NCBI RefSeq assembly: GCF_000003815.2
Contig: NC_049991.1
Span: 15,580,202 to 15,644,201, forward strand
DNA length: 64,000 nucleotides
Direction: 5' to 3'
DNA from: Branchiostoma floridae
Taxonomy: Eukaryota; Chordata; Leptocardii; Amphioxiformes; Branchiostomatidae
Position 1 is the stretch's first letter, and each line of letters opens with the position of its first letter. This document shows, piece by piece, positions 1 to 10,400 of this stretch. The notes beneath the pieces are model-generated. The model was not told the DNA's origin. It saw only the letters and a list, made by a program, of their open reading frames with translations, and made no database searches. Both the position numbers and the translations under genes were made by a program.

Positions 1-3000
1 CACTGCTATCGCCATTTTCAACAATACCAATTTTTTATTTTTAGACACTCCTAAAATAATTCTTTCAATCCTGCGCAGTAAGGTTGCGAAGACAGCAGAT
101 ATACATAAAAGAGTATCAAAATGTGTTTCTTTTATGAGCAAGTCTTCATGGTTTTTACTGAAGCTTTCATCAACTATGTATGTCTGGCATCCAGCTTGAC
201 TTTACGCGCATACAGAGGACCAGGGAGGAAAATTGACCCAGAGGATTGAAAAGCCTCTTGCAGAGCAAAAGCTCAGACAGAAAATTCAGCTCAGACAGAA
301 GACTTCACATCAAAGTTTATTCATTCTCAAAGAACAATGTTCTCATCAATGAAGAGACTGCCAGAAGACGTGTTCTGGCTTACCTGACGGTGTCATCAAT
401 GGTGGGTCTTCTTCGCGTGGACGGACTAGTCTTTAACTCTTTGCACACAATACTTCATCTGACATATGTGCAAAGCATCTTGCTTGTTAGACTTTTATAG
501 TACTTATACAAGTACGTGCCACACAGAATTTAGCCAATCCTCAACAGAAGATAGGTTAAATATTCTGATGACATAACACTAAAATATACAGCAACATGGT
601 AGACAAACAAACTGTGCCACTGCTAGCACTATGCTACCATGAGAACATACTGCCACTGTGGTAATTCAGTTACCTCTGTCAAGAATACCTCCAATCAAAA
701 ATTAACATTGAGATATAGTGGGTTCTAACAATGTGCTAGATAATTAATGCATTTTAAATGACCTGGGTTACACTTACAACTTGTTTATACATGTACTAGA
801 CCCCCTGATGCAGCCAAAAAGTTGTAGAAGGGCATAGGCCTTGGCTTCTAGCTCAAAACCTCACCGACTTCTACAATCTACTAGCTTGAAAACGAGGTCT
901 GATAATAACTAGGTACAGCTTCAACACACATGTAAAAATCTGTTTCAAAGGCATGTACATGTTGGAATTAGTACGAATGTCTCCATCTTGTCATAGATTA
1001 CTGGTTCAACGTCTTAACAGAACCATCTTGCTGTGTGGTGCACACCCAGGTATATAAAATGCAACATGACTGTATTGAACCAAAGCACAATATTTTCAGA
1101 TAATATTCAACAATCTTATTATTCAATACAGAGAAATTTGCATACTATGTTGATGGTGCCATCCAGATGTTTCAAAGATTAAATAAACACTCACATATTT
1201 GCAACAAACATACACCCTTCTGTTATTGAACATCACACCATCAAAAAATCATTCACATCAGTGGGAGTCACAATTAGATTACTATTACTACATTGTAGTA
1301 CCTTCCAACTTTAACAAAAACTTTAAGTCTGAAGAATGACTTTTTGATGGTACAATAGAGTCAATTCCAAGTCACCGAGATGGTTTTGAAATAATATTTG
1401 TAATAAGTTTGAACTATTTTGAGTAAAAGAACATTTCAGTCACTAAAGTTCGAAATTGTTCAAACATTTCAAAATGAAAGTTTAAACATGTTTGAACCTT
1501 TTTTATATTTGTTGTAACATTTGGGAAAGTAATGATATCATTATCTCTTTATTTAGAACAATTTTCAAACATCTATGTGTTTTTGTTATTGTTCCAACAT
1601 GTTCCAACATTTTGTGTCATTTTTTCCCTCCATAAAAACTTTTATTGACCCCATAAACAAAGCTGCTAAGCTTGGTCCTTTGTTTGGCTCTTCTATTTTT
1701 AGATTTTCTTTAGTATACACTGGTGAGTCTTTTGTGAGAAGGTGGCAGACAGACATAATTTCCTGCACTTGGCAGGGATGTGTGAATTGCCCTCTTCCCA
1801 GCCCACTGACCCAGTTTCATCATATTGTTTCCATGTTCGAACATGTGATCACAAATGATGCATCTATGTTGGAACAGTTTAGAAAGTAACAGAAATAATG
1901 CATTTGATGTTAGAAATGTTTCTAACATGTTTGAATACTATAGAAACATTTAGAACGTCACATAGATGTTGTAAATAGTTCTAAACAGTTACCTATCACA
2001 GTTAGATTGTTACAAAGATTTCCAAATTGTTAGAACAAAAGGCAAGAAACACCCTCTCGGTAATATGGAATCGACTCTACTCAAAAACAAAAATGGTATA
2101 CTTGAGTAACTGGACGCAAATGTGTATGTATAATTTAAATGTAAAAGTAATACTATCACTGTTGTACTTTGGTTCTATACAAAGCTTGTTTGCTACTTAG
2201 TTGTCACATCCTATTTGTTCTTAAGTAGCTACAAAGCAACAGCAGTTGGTCAACTCTGGACTGCAACTAACGTTACTATTACTTTACAATAACATAACTT
2301 TCCAATAACAAGATGTGTAGAGAGTCTATCATAAAAGATTTCTGCATTAGCTTTTTTTATGAACAAAACAAAAAAGATACATGTATACCTTAATGTATTA
2401 CTATACCTTACTATATTGCTTACGGAAGCATTAGCAGAAATACGCTTCATAACGAGCACAAAAATAAGATGTACTGAAGTAGGAATCAAGAATGTTACTT
2501 ATCATTTGACAAAATTAAGAAACCATACATGTCTTTCATATCAGCTATCAGAGAACACACTCTAAACTGTCACTCTAAAGGTAAAACCTATTCATATGTT
2601 GTGTAAGTAGTATGTGTTCAAAGTGAGGTTGCATTTCTAGCCATTTGTCACAAAGAAGCAACCTGAGGTAAACTTACTACAGCTTAGCACACTAATATCT
2701 GAGTAAGCTTCGTTTAAAATAGCACTGTAAATACAGTAAGACACTTGAATGAAAACTTGGTAAGTCAAAGGAACAGAGCGGAGTGATAGCTTAGCTGTCA
2801 CTACTTATTCCTTCAATAACTCATTTTCATGCTTGCAAATTATAAATTGACAGTCACTGAATTATGAAAGCATGAACTACTACCATTAGATGTTGTAGTG
2901 CCCAAGTACAAGCATTTGGGCAGTGCTGGTCTCACTGTGAGTTTCCAATCATTCAGAGACCTTTTATTCAAGATTCTTGATACATATGATGGTCACATTA

Positions 3001-4393
3001 TAATGAAAAAAAATCAAGGTTCATGTTATCAATTCATCACTACCTTTCATGACTTGCGTTTACTTTATATTATATAAAATGGACAAAGAATTTTGAGACA
3101 GTTCACAAAACATACAGTTCACCAATCATACATACAGAAGACAGTTCAGATGGGCTCAGAAGATACTCTTCTTATGACCAAGTGAAACTGATACTTGTAA
3201 GTTGTACTGTTGACAACAGTATAACAAAGTGCACAACTGCACACAGACAGTGGTTAACTGGTTTCACTCATTCAAGTTTATTGTCCACAAACTGCTGTGA
3301 AATATAAAGATACCTGCTAGGATCTTATCCTAGACCAAGCCTTTTCAACACACACAGATGTATTGGGACAAAACAGCACAATCATTATCAACTGATAACT
3401 TGAAGTACAATAAATGGCCCTGAAGAAGGCCTTAAATTCAAGTCTATCATCTTTGCAGATTACACTACTTTGCAACTAAGCCATACCTAGGAATCACATA
3501 AACACAGAGCCTATCTTGTGAGTTATGACAACTATTGGTCAATAGAAATGTGCAATATCACCAGTCAAGTATTCATAGATAATATCAATGTAATAGAAAA
3601 AATACACAAACAGAACAACTTGCTTTTATTGAGTATAGTTCTTATTTAATGACGTTGAAGCGGAAAAGTGTGCAGTGTATTATCTATCATATTGTCAAGC
3701 AAAGACAGTCAGATACACAGAAAGTGCCACTAATGAAGGAATAGCCTACATGACATCATTTTGAGTACATCCACTCACAGCTGTATATCAATAGACTCAG
3801 AAACACAGGGAGTGGACACACTACAAAATGACTTTGGGACTTATCAAAGAAACCACTGCCAAATCACATCTACATAGCACAAGCAAAATAATAATATTCC
3901 ACACAGTGGATACATCATTGGAAATATTCCATTACGTTTAACATACAGAAGTGAAATATCACTTAGTTTCTTCTTTGATAACATAGCAATGTTATCATTC
4001 TTTATGTATACCAAGACTGAACAAAGATCTTATCTTGTATGTATTATTTGGTCTCTTAATTATCTTATACCTGTACATATCTAGTGATAGAATTGTAGCA
4101 AAGATACCTACTGGCTTCATGCTGGAACCTGCTACAACATTGGTACTCCTGAAATCAAACAACAAGAGATAAGCAAAATTGACAACACTAGCACTGTTCA
4201 AGTACAAAAACGACTTAAAACAAGAAATCACATGCTGAAATATCCTGACTCCATTTCTGCAGTTAATAAAAAAATCTCCCTTGTGACAAAATTGTGAGTA
4301 AGGAAAACCTGATTTATTGAACATCTAAATTCTCTTATGATAAAAATGCCACATGAATCCTAGAACTGTAGAAGTTTTTAACATTTTCTTTGG
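1..4393. other. AT-rich non-coding stretch, probably RBBP6 intron 2 or beyond
   Basis: I find no convincing coding exon on either strand here. RBBP6 lies on the minus strand just to the right, and its exon 2 ends in a normal donor, so this stretch is most simply the following intron. A minus-strand segment around 385-458 has a plausible acceptor and a CAG/GTAAGC donor, but all three frames contain stops. The region also holds the inverted-repeat element at 1357-2078. Confidence 0.5.
1357..2078. mobile_element. Non-autonomous DNA transposon with about 24-bp terminal inverted repeats
   Basis: The left end (1357-1380) begins AGAGTCAATTCC and ends ACCGAGA. The right end (2055-2078) is its reverse complement with a few mismatches (AGAGTCGATTCC...ACCGAGA). 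A TA lies at each border, consistent with a TA target duplication and a Tc1/mariner-like origin. The roughly 720-bp interior is rich in repeated GTTCAAAC/GTTCCAAC-type words and has no recognisable transposase. Confidence 0.65.
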
Positions 4394-4401
4394 GCTATAG
4401 T

Positions 4402-4744
4402 CAGGCTTTTAGCTAGGATTTTTTCATAGGGTGTCCAAATTTCTTGCCATTAGGCGAGCGCTGCAGGCGCAAGTATAGTAGGGGGTCTGGGGACATCCTC
4501 ACTCAGAAAATTCTGAAATTTATAACTCTCTGAAACATCATTTCCCACATTTTGAGGTGCAAATTTTGGGGAATGAAGCAAATTTACTGTCAGACAGGCC
4601 ACATGTGACCTGCAGCATCCCTGGTCAATCAGAATTTCATGCTTGTCAGAGGATCTGCTCCCCAGTGTAAGGGTGTACAATTTGTGTAATTTTTCTAACA
4701 GGGTGTACATTGTACGCCTGTACACCTACCTGGCTAAAAGCCTG
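4402..4744. mobile_element. hAT-type MITE with perfect 8-bp target duplication
   Basis: The element starts CAGGCTTTTAGC and ends with the inverted form GCTAAAAGCCTG. It is flanked on both sides by the identical 8-mer GCTATAGT (4394-4401 and 4745-4752). CAG-type termini plus an 8-bp duplication are the signature of hAT elements. There is no transposase, so it is non-autonomous. It lies in RBBP6 intron 2. Confidence 0.8.
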
Positions 4745-4846
4745 GCTATAGTTCTTAAATATGAATCATCTTTTATTGATAAATATGTAGAATCCTTAAC
4801 AGAAAAATGACTCGTCATTTTAAAATTTTCTTTCAAATCATCTTAC

Positions 4847-5687
4847 GTTGGTTGGATTTTCGTTTTGACGGCACCTCCGAGTGGAATCCTGCGGACAATC
4901 ACGGATGAATTCTTCGGGATCAGGCTGACCTCATCCTTGTATTCTGAAAAAACAAACAAGGATGCTGGTAAACAACTAATCACATGATGCGGCTATGTAT
5001 TGGAATGACATATGGTAAGATTTTATAATGTAGGTGCCATGTATAACATTAAGCCTTTTCACAGAAGACAGAGCGCCTGTGCTCCAACAGGAATTCTTGG
5101 TAATATTACAAAGGTAAAGGCCCCGAAAAGAAAACAAAACCCGTTGGGATATTGTTATAAGGAAATCAAAACAATGGTCCAGACAAGGGCCGTTTTCATC
5201 ATTTTTTGGGCCTTTAAAAAGGTATAATATTACCTAGAATTCCTGTTACCACACTGTCACATGCGGTCTCATCTCTGTGAAAGGGCTTATTGGAATGATG
5301 TATGGTAAGATTTTATCATGTAAATGCCATGTATAACACTAACAGGTGGTTTTGTCACAATGATCAAAAACCACATACCACTTGTTAACTGCAAGCCGAT
5401 GAAAATGCTTTTTTTCCTACCCCTGAAAATAGATTTCCGGCCTAATTAAAGGTATCGTAGGCAGAAATTTAAACCCAACTACATCTAAAATATCCCAAAA
5501 ATCATTCAGAGCACGCACCTTCTTTGGTCTGTGCGTTGGTGACCTGCAGGTCAAAGTCAGGACTCTTCCCAATCTTCTTCTGGAGCAGGATGGCCTTCTT
5601 CAGGTCCCCAAGGGAGATGTTCAAGCCGTCAAACGTCACTTTGCTGTAGTCCAGCTGACTGTGAAACTTGTAGTGGACACACGACAT
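4847..5687 (-). CDS. RBBP6: RBBP6, 5' end (DWNN domain exons 1-2), partial
   Basis: Two minus-strand exons, 5687-5519 (169 nt, phase 1) and 4943-4847 (97 nt), join to begin MSCVHYKFHSQLDYSKVTFD and continue through NAQTKEEYKDEV to IPKNSSVIVRRIPLGG. This is the ubiquitin-like DWNN domain that opens RBBP6 proteins; human RBBP6 begins MSCVHYKFSSKLNYDTVTFDG. RBBP6 is a nuclear RING-type ubiquitin ligase and a metazoan partner of 3'-end mRNA processing and p53/pRB pathways. Splice sites are GTGCGT/CAG and GTAAG. The zinc knuckle, RING and C-terminal regions are not in the window, so either the gene continues left or only a DWNN-only isoform begins here. The gene is head-to-head with HELZ. Identification of the domain is secure. 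Confidence 0.93.
4998..5341. repeat. Foldback element flanked by 54-bp direct repeats
   Basis: An imperfect direct repeat (4998-5051 and 5288-5341, starting TATTGGAATGA) brackets an inverted repeat. Its left arm (about 5052-5108) includes CCTTTTCACAGA and AGGAATTCTTGGTAATATTA. Its right arm (about 5224-5286) carries the complements TAATATTACCTAGAATTCCT and TCTGTGAAAGG. The centre holds GGCC/AAAGG-rich sequence that also partly pairs. It sits in the single intron between the DWNN exons. Confidence 0.6.
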
Positions 5688-5919
5688 GGTGATCCTCTGG
5701 TGATGACCTTCCTTTCTAGAAGCTCAAGTTAGCTGTAGACCTTCGCACGTGCCACTGCAAGATGAGTCTTCTAGATCTCTCACGACCGCTCGTCGGTTTT
5801 CTTACAAGTTCCCAGTACAAGCTTAAAGTCAGGGCTTGTTTCTTAAACACTAACGATAACAACAAACCTGTTCTTGGAAACCACCAGCCTCAACAAGAAG
5901 ATGCAACAAAGAAAGGCAG

Positions 5920-5933
5920 TTCCGCCATGTTGG
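5920..5933 (-). promoter_or_regulatory. YY1-like start-site motif for RBBP6
   Basis: Read on the minus strand this is CCAACATGGCGGAA, containing the CATGGCGG/AAnATGGCG core of the YY1 motif often found just downstream of housekeeping start sites. It lies about 230 bp upstream of the RBBP6 ATG. Confidence 0.5.
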
Positions 5934-6457
5934 ATACTGTGACAAGCTTGCCACACAAAGAACAGTCGACAAAAATACACCTCTCTCACTTTTCAGGTCA
6001 TGTTCACAATGTCAAAACATTCCAGTGGATCAAAAGATGATACTTAAGTCTGAATCTCTCACGGACACCTAAGCCTTGTCTGGAACAAACGCACAGATCG
6101 ACAAAACGTGGGCAGCTAAACAAGATACTGTGTCTTCCTCGCTGTTGTCGAACTTGTCGTCTGTGACGTTCGTTTCGAGGACAACATATCTCCTCTAATA
6201 TGCTGCCTGATGAAAGCAATACAACAGAATACAACGTAAATTTTAACAGCTAAATGTATAAAATATACACAGCTAAAGTATTTAGCTATAAAATACTTAT
6301 GTTTTATGGTACATTTGAATACTCAAAGAGACTTTGCTATGATTATAATTTTGTTATGTAGTAAAAATGTTATCTATGGGGACTTGAATACACGGGGTTT
6401 CATCATTTGGTCATCATGGTTCTATCCCATGAGACATTGCGATAAGGCACACGCAAT

Positions 6458-6475
6458 CTTCCCACAATGCACCTG
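6458..6475 (+). promoter_or_regulatory. ZNF143/STAF-like site upstream of HELZ
   Basis: CTTCCCACAATGCACCTG fits the YWCCCAYAATGCAYYG type consensus at most positions. It lies 10-25 bases before the YY1-like motif, a pairing typical of TATA-less vertebrate promoters. Confidence 0.5.
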
Positions 6476-6483
6476 CATCCACC

Positions 6484-6494
6484 AAGATGGCGGC
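6484..6494 (+). promoter_or_regulatory. YY1-like AAGATGGCGGC motif, likely HELZ start site
   Basis: AAGATGGCGGC is an exact match to the classic YY1 core in the downstream orientation. It is about 950 bp before the HELZ coding start and probably marks the non-coding first exon. Confidence 0.6.
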
Positions 6495-7447
6495 GAATTG
6501 ACAGAAGAAAGTGGGTTCCTCTTCCTTCTTGTTTTGTTTCCGTCTTATTTCTCCAAATTACAATTTCTTAGCCGCTATGTCTCATTGAATGACCAGACCT
6601 TGCTTTTTTGGTGCACTCAGACCATATCGCTCGGGCTGACTATCCAGCGGAGTGTTCCATACGGAAATTGTAATGTTGATTGTTTACAAATTGAGTGTCA
6701 CAAAGTTTCGAAGACGTATTTTCCAAAGAATTTTTTCGGATCATAACATTTTCTTGTAGCTCAAATTAAACAAATGATATCCAATTGAATCCCATCAGTT
6801 GAATTAAATTTTAATGGTTGATAAGTAATAAAACCACAGATCAGTCAATAATTATCGTGTAGATTTTATTATGTCGTAAATTATATGTTGACTTGAAGCG
6901 GATCTTTGATGATACATGTCAGTAGTGTATAGACTGAAATGCGATCAGACAGCACATATGAGAACTTTTGTTACCTAGTCTTTGTCTCATAAGTACAGAT
7001 CTGTCAGTCTTCCAACCATAATGTCTGTTTACATTCCTTCTCACTCATCTGTTTGCATAAGTCGACAAAAGTGCAAGTAAGGATTTACATAACAGTAACA
7101 CCATGAGTACATACACAGCTAATGGCTTGTATACTTAGCATACTAAACTTCTATACACAAATTATTAGAAACAATGGATAACTACATACCTGTGTATCGT
7201 CATGTTACTTTTAATGGTTGTGTTAAATGAGAAATTACATTGCCAGTATAAATATTACACGTTTAGGGCATCCTTTTGATTTGATAGAACATGACAGTTT
7301 TAAAGGCAGTGTCTCATATATACGTCCTTTTAGATTGCCTGTTATGATGAAACATTGGTGTCGGCATGAATACAGAATCCTGCCATTTGGCACTGTGTCC
7401 TGATCTTCATATTGAAACCTCTGTGTTCTTCTCTCCCATAGGTAGAC

Positions 7448-10400
7448 ATGGAGGGGCAATGTGGAGTCTCTCTGGAACAAGCCAATGAATATTTTGGGCA
7501 GCAGGAGTATGGGAAGGCTGTGGAGTGTCTCAGCAGTCTACTGACCCACGTCCCTGATGCTGTCAGTGAGAGAACAAACCTCCTGAACAGCAGGGCCAAC
7601 TGTTACCTGCGTATGGTAAGACTTTATATAGGACGGTTAGGACCTTAACACATTCTTTCACATGTAGGATCAAGGATGCTATTTTTGACAGTCATTTCCA
7701 ACACTTATTTGCACCATAGGTAGCTTTCATACAACATCTGTACCATGCACTCATGTTTTCCTTTGTGCCATCAAGGTGTTTTTGGTTTTAAAACTTTTAT
7801 AAAATATTGCTATTCAATAGAAATGCTTGTAATTCTTCAACTACATCAAGCCTTAATTGTCCTTAAGGAATGTACCAGTGGCTTGTCAGTGTAGCCTTCA
7901 CATGTGTTGAAGTTTGCTGACCCTACAAGATGGCCAGATACCGGTTCCTGTGCATATATTGGTCTGAAAAACATACCTTCAACCTCTCTTCTTGATCATG
8001 GGTCTGCTATTTTTAGCACAGTTGGTCAGCACATACATGTGATTAGACTTTGCCTTGCAATTAGATTTACTGTAATTTGGTTGCCAGGTTACAATGAGTG
8101 ATATAAAAAACGTGACAGAAAAATAGCAGTTTGTGGAGATTTTTTTATCATTTTAGTCTGCCTCAGCTGTGAATGTTCCCGTATAATAAAAGTTTTTCAG
8201 GATTGTCGTTCTTTTGATTTATGATGTAAATTGTATATAATATGTTAAAGTAACAAATTGTAAATATTACAATATTATAAAAGTATTTCAGGGTTGACTT
8301 TCTTATTATTTATCATATCAAGTGTATATTACATGTTCAAGTAACATTTTATGTGACAAACCATTGCACTTTTTTATTAGAAACAATATGAGAAGGTGGT
8401 GAATGACAGTGATGAAGGTAACTGATATTTTGTACTCTTAATTGACATGAATGTCTTTATGATACTCTTTCTTGAATGTAGTGCCCCATTTTGAAGAATA
8501 CATACACTGCTTTGTAATTCTGAGTTGTTTATCTAGTACTTTCTGCACCTGGATGTTCTTTCATGAATGTTGTGTCACATATTGAAGAATACTGTATGCA
8601 TCTGCCATCTGATATACTGATATATGTACACATGTTTTATGGTCCTCCTAGTTTTATCTCTGGGTCCAAACATCGAGGCCCTCCTGAGGAAGAGTAAGGC
8701 TCTTGGAAAGTTGGGAAGATTTCATGAAGCATATCAGGCAGTGGAACAATGTCTGGCTTTGGAACCACAGGTGAGACCCAGAGAATTATCAGTTACCCTG
8801 AGGCTGACCAATCCTTCCATCCAGGGATAGAAATTTGCTTGTTGGGACAAAAAAGATTCACCCCACCTGTCCCAAATTTTAAAATTTTATGACATGAAAC
8901 TGATGAAAATGTATCTTGTAATGACAGATTTAGCAACGAAAATTAACAATTTGGGCTACCAAACAATGAGTGGGACAGAAGAAAATTCAAAGATGGAGAC
9001 AGCCGTGAAGACCTAGACAGTCTGGCTTTATCTGGAGTTTGAAGGGCTTTGCACAAATTCTGTATATCTGTAAGGCTTAAACTCCAACAACAAATGGTGA
9101 TTGAAATGCTAACGGCATAAAAGAAAATTGCGGATTCAAAGAATTCATAGTTATATAAGTTATCGTAGTGGAGAATACACAAGGGATCTTGTACATCCTT
9201 GGTCTCACATTCTAAAGCATCAACAAATGCCAGCTGTAGCATGCCAAAGGTCATGTTTTGTGTTAGCTGGAAGATCATCTGTCAAACCTGGATACGTCAA
9301 TGCGTGGGGGGAGCGAGCATTCATATTACCTGGGGGAGGGCATGTGAGGAGAACTGCTAAGCCCAATTCATTTAAGATGTGTATTGACATTTTCAATGCA
9401 CATTTTAACATTTCTGCTGGTTATCCTGATCACAGAACTCTGGTGCTCTAAAAGAGCAGGCTCGCCTCCAGACGGTGGTGGACGCTCTACAAGATGAGGT
9501 TAGTCTAACCTTCTTTGATTGAAATCTTTTTAAAACACAGTCGATCACGTTGACTTTGTCCATCCGTCTTCTTGCGGCTTATTCCGTGCAAATGGTATGT
9601 TAAACACCCACACTGTGTAGGTGGTCTATTTTTACATCCTTTCTTGGAACAGTGAGATAACGCCTGTTGTCCCCAAGGCTATATTGCTGAGTCAGCGTGA
9701 CTTGTGTCGGCAGGTGGCTGATGAAGAGGAGCTAGCAGCAGCAGGGAAGGAGCGGGAGCCTCCGGAGGGCTCGGAGAGGGACTCCCCAAACATGAACGGG
9801 TCTCCCAGCAGTGCCAACCTGGGCAAGACATCACAGGGCTCAGGCACTGCAACAAGTAGGATAATGCTTTATCCTCTATGTCAAATTTCATTTTGAGTCA
9901 GTCTTAAGTTATTTATTACCAACTTTTAGCATTCACTGTTTGCAGTTATCAGAATTTCTTTTATTTTCTATTTAAGTATATATTCATCATTTGGCTCACA
10001 ATTGCCTACATGTATTTGTTGTATTGTTTTTCTTCATTGATATAGCATAGAAATAAATGATATTTCATTAGGATGAAATCCTATTTCAAAATAAGCCAAG
10101 CATGCTTTCTTTTTCATGGGCATGTTTTTAGAACATATTGCAGATGTGTCGTATTGCAGATTCTATTCGTTTTCTATTTATAGATCCAGCTATGTACATT
10201 TTTTGTAGTGCTTAACCCTGATGTATGTTCTGCCCCAGGCACAGATGTGAACCTGTACTGCTCATACTGTGATGTCCAGTGTCAGACGAAGGTGGACCTG
10301 CATCTCCACTGTACCAGCCTGGCACATCAGGCCATCATCATGTCAGACTCGGGCAGAGACTGGAAACATAGGCCTCCTCCCAGGGGCATCACAGGAGACG

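Larger units (their letters stand above)
5688..7441. promoter_or_regulatory. Bidirectional RBBP6/HELZ promoter and 5'UTR region
   Basis: The two start codons face away from each other, RBBP6 ATG at 5687 (minus) and HELZ ATG at 7448 (plus). Between them lie YY1-like motifs in opposite orientations (5920-5933 and 6484-6494) and a ZNF143-like site. The HELZ start codon is six bases after an acceptor-like CCCATAG (ends 7441), which suggests a non-coding first exon near 6.5 kb and a 5'UTR intron of about 0.9 kb. No TATA box is needed for this architecture. Confidence 0.6.

Noticed and set aside
385..458. A possible minus-strand RBBP6 exon with acceptor and CAG/GTAAGC donor
   Set aside because: All three frames contain stop codons, so it cannot be an internal coding exon.
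1575..1889. An open frame of 104 codons on the plus strand
   Set aside because: It lies inside the TIR element, has no recognisable domain and overlaps equally long frames on the other strand.
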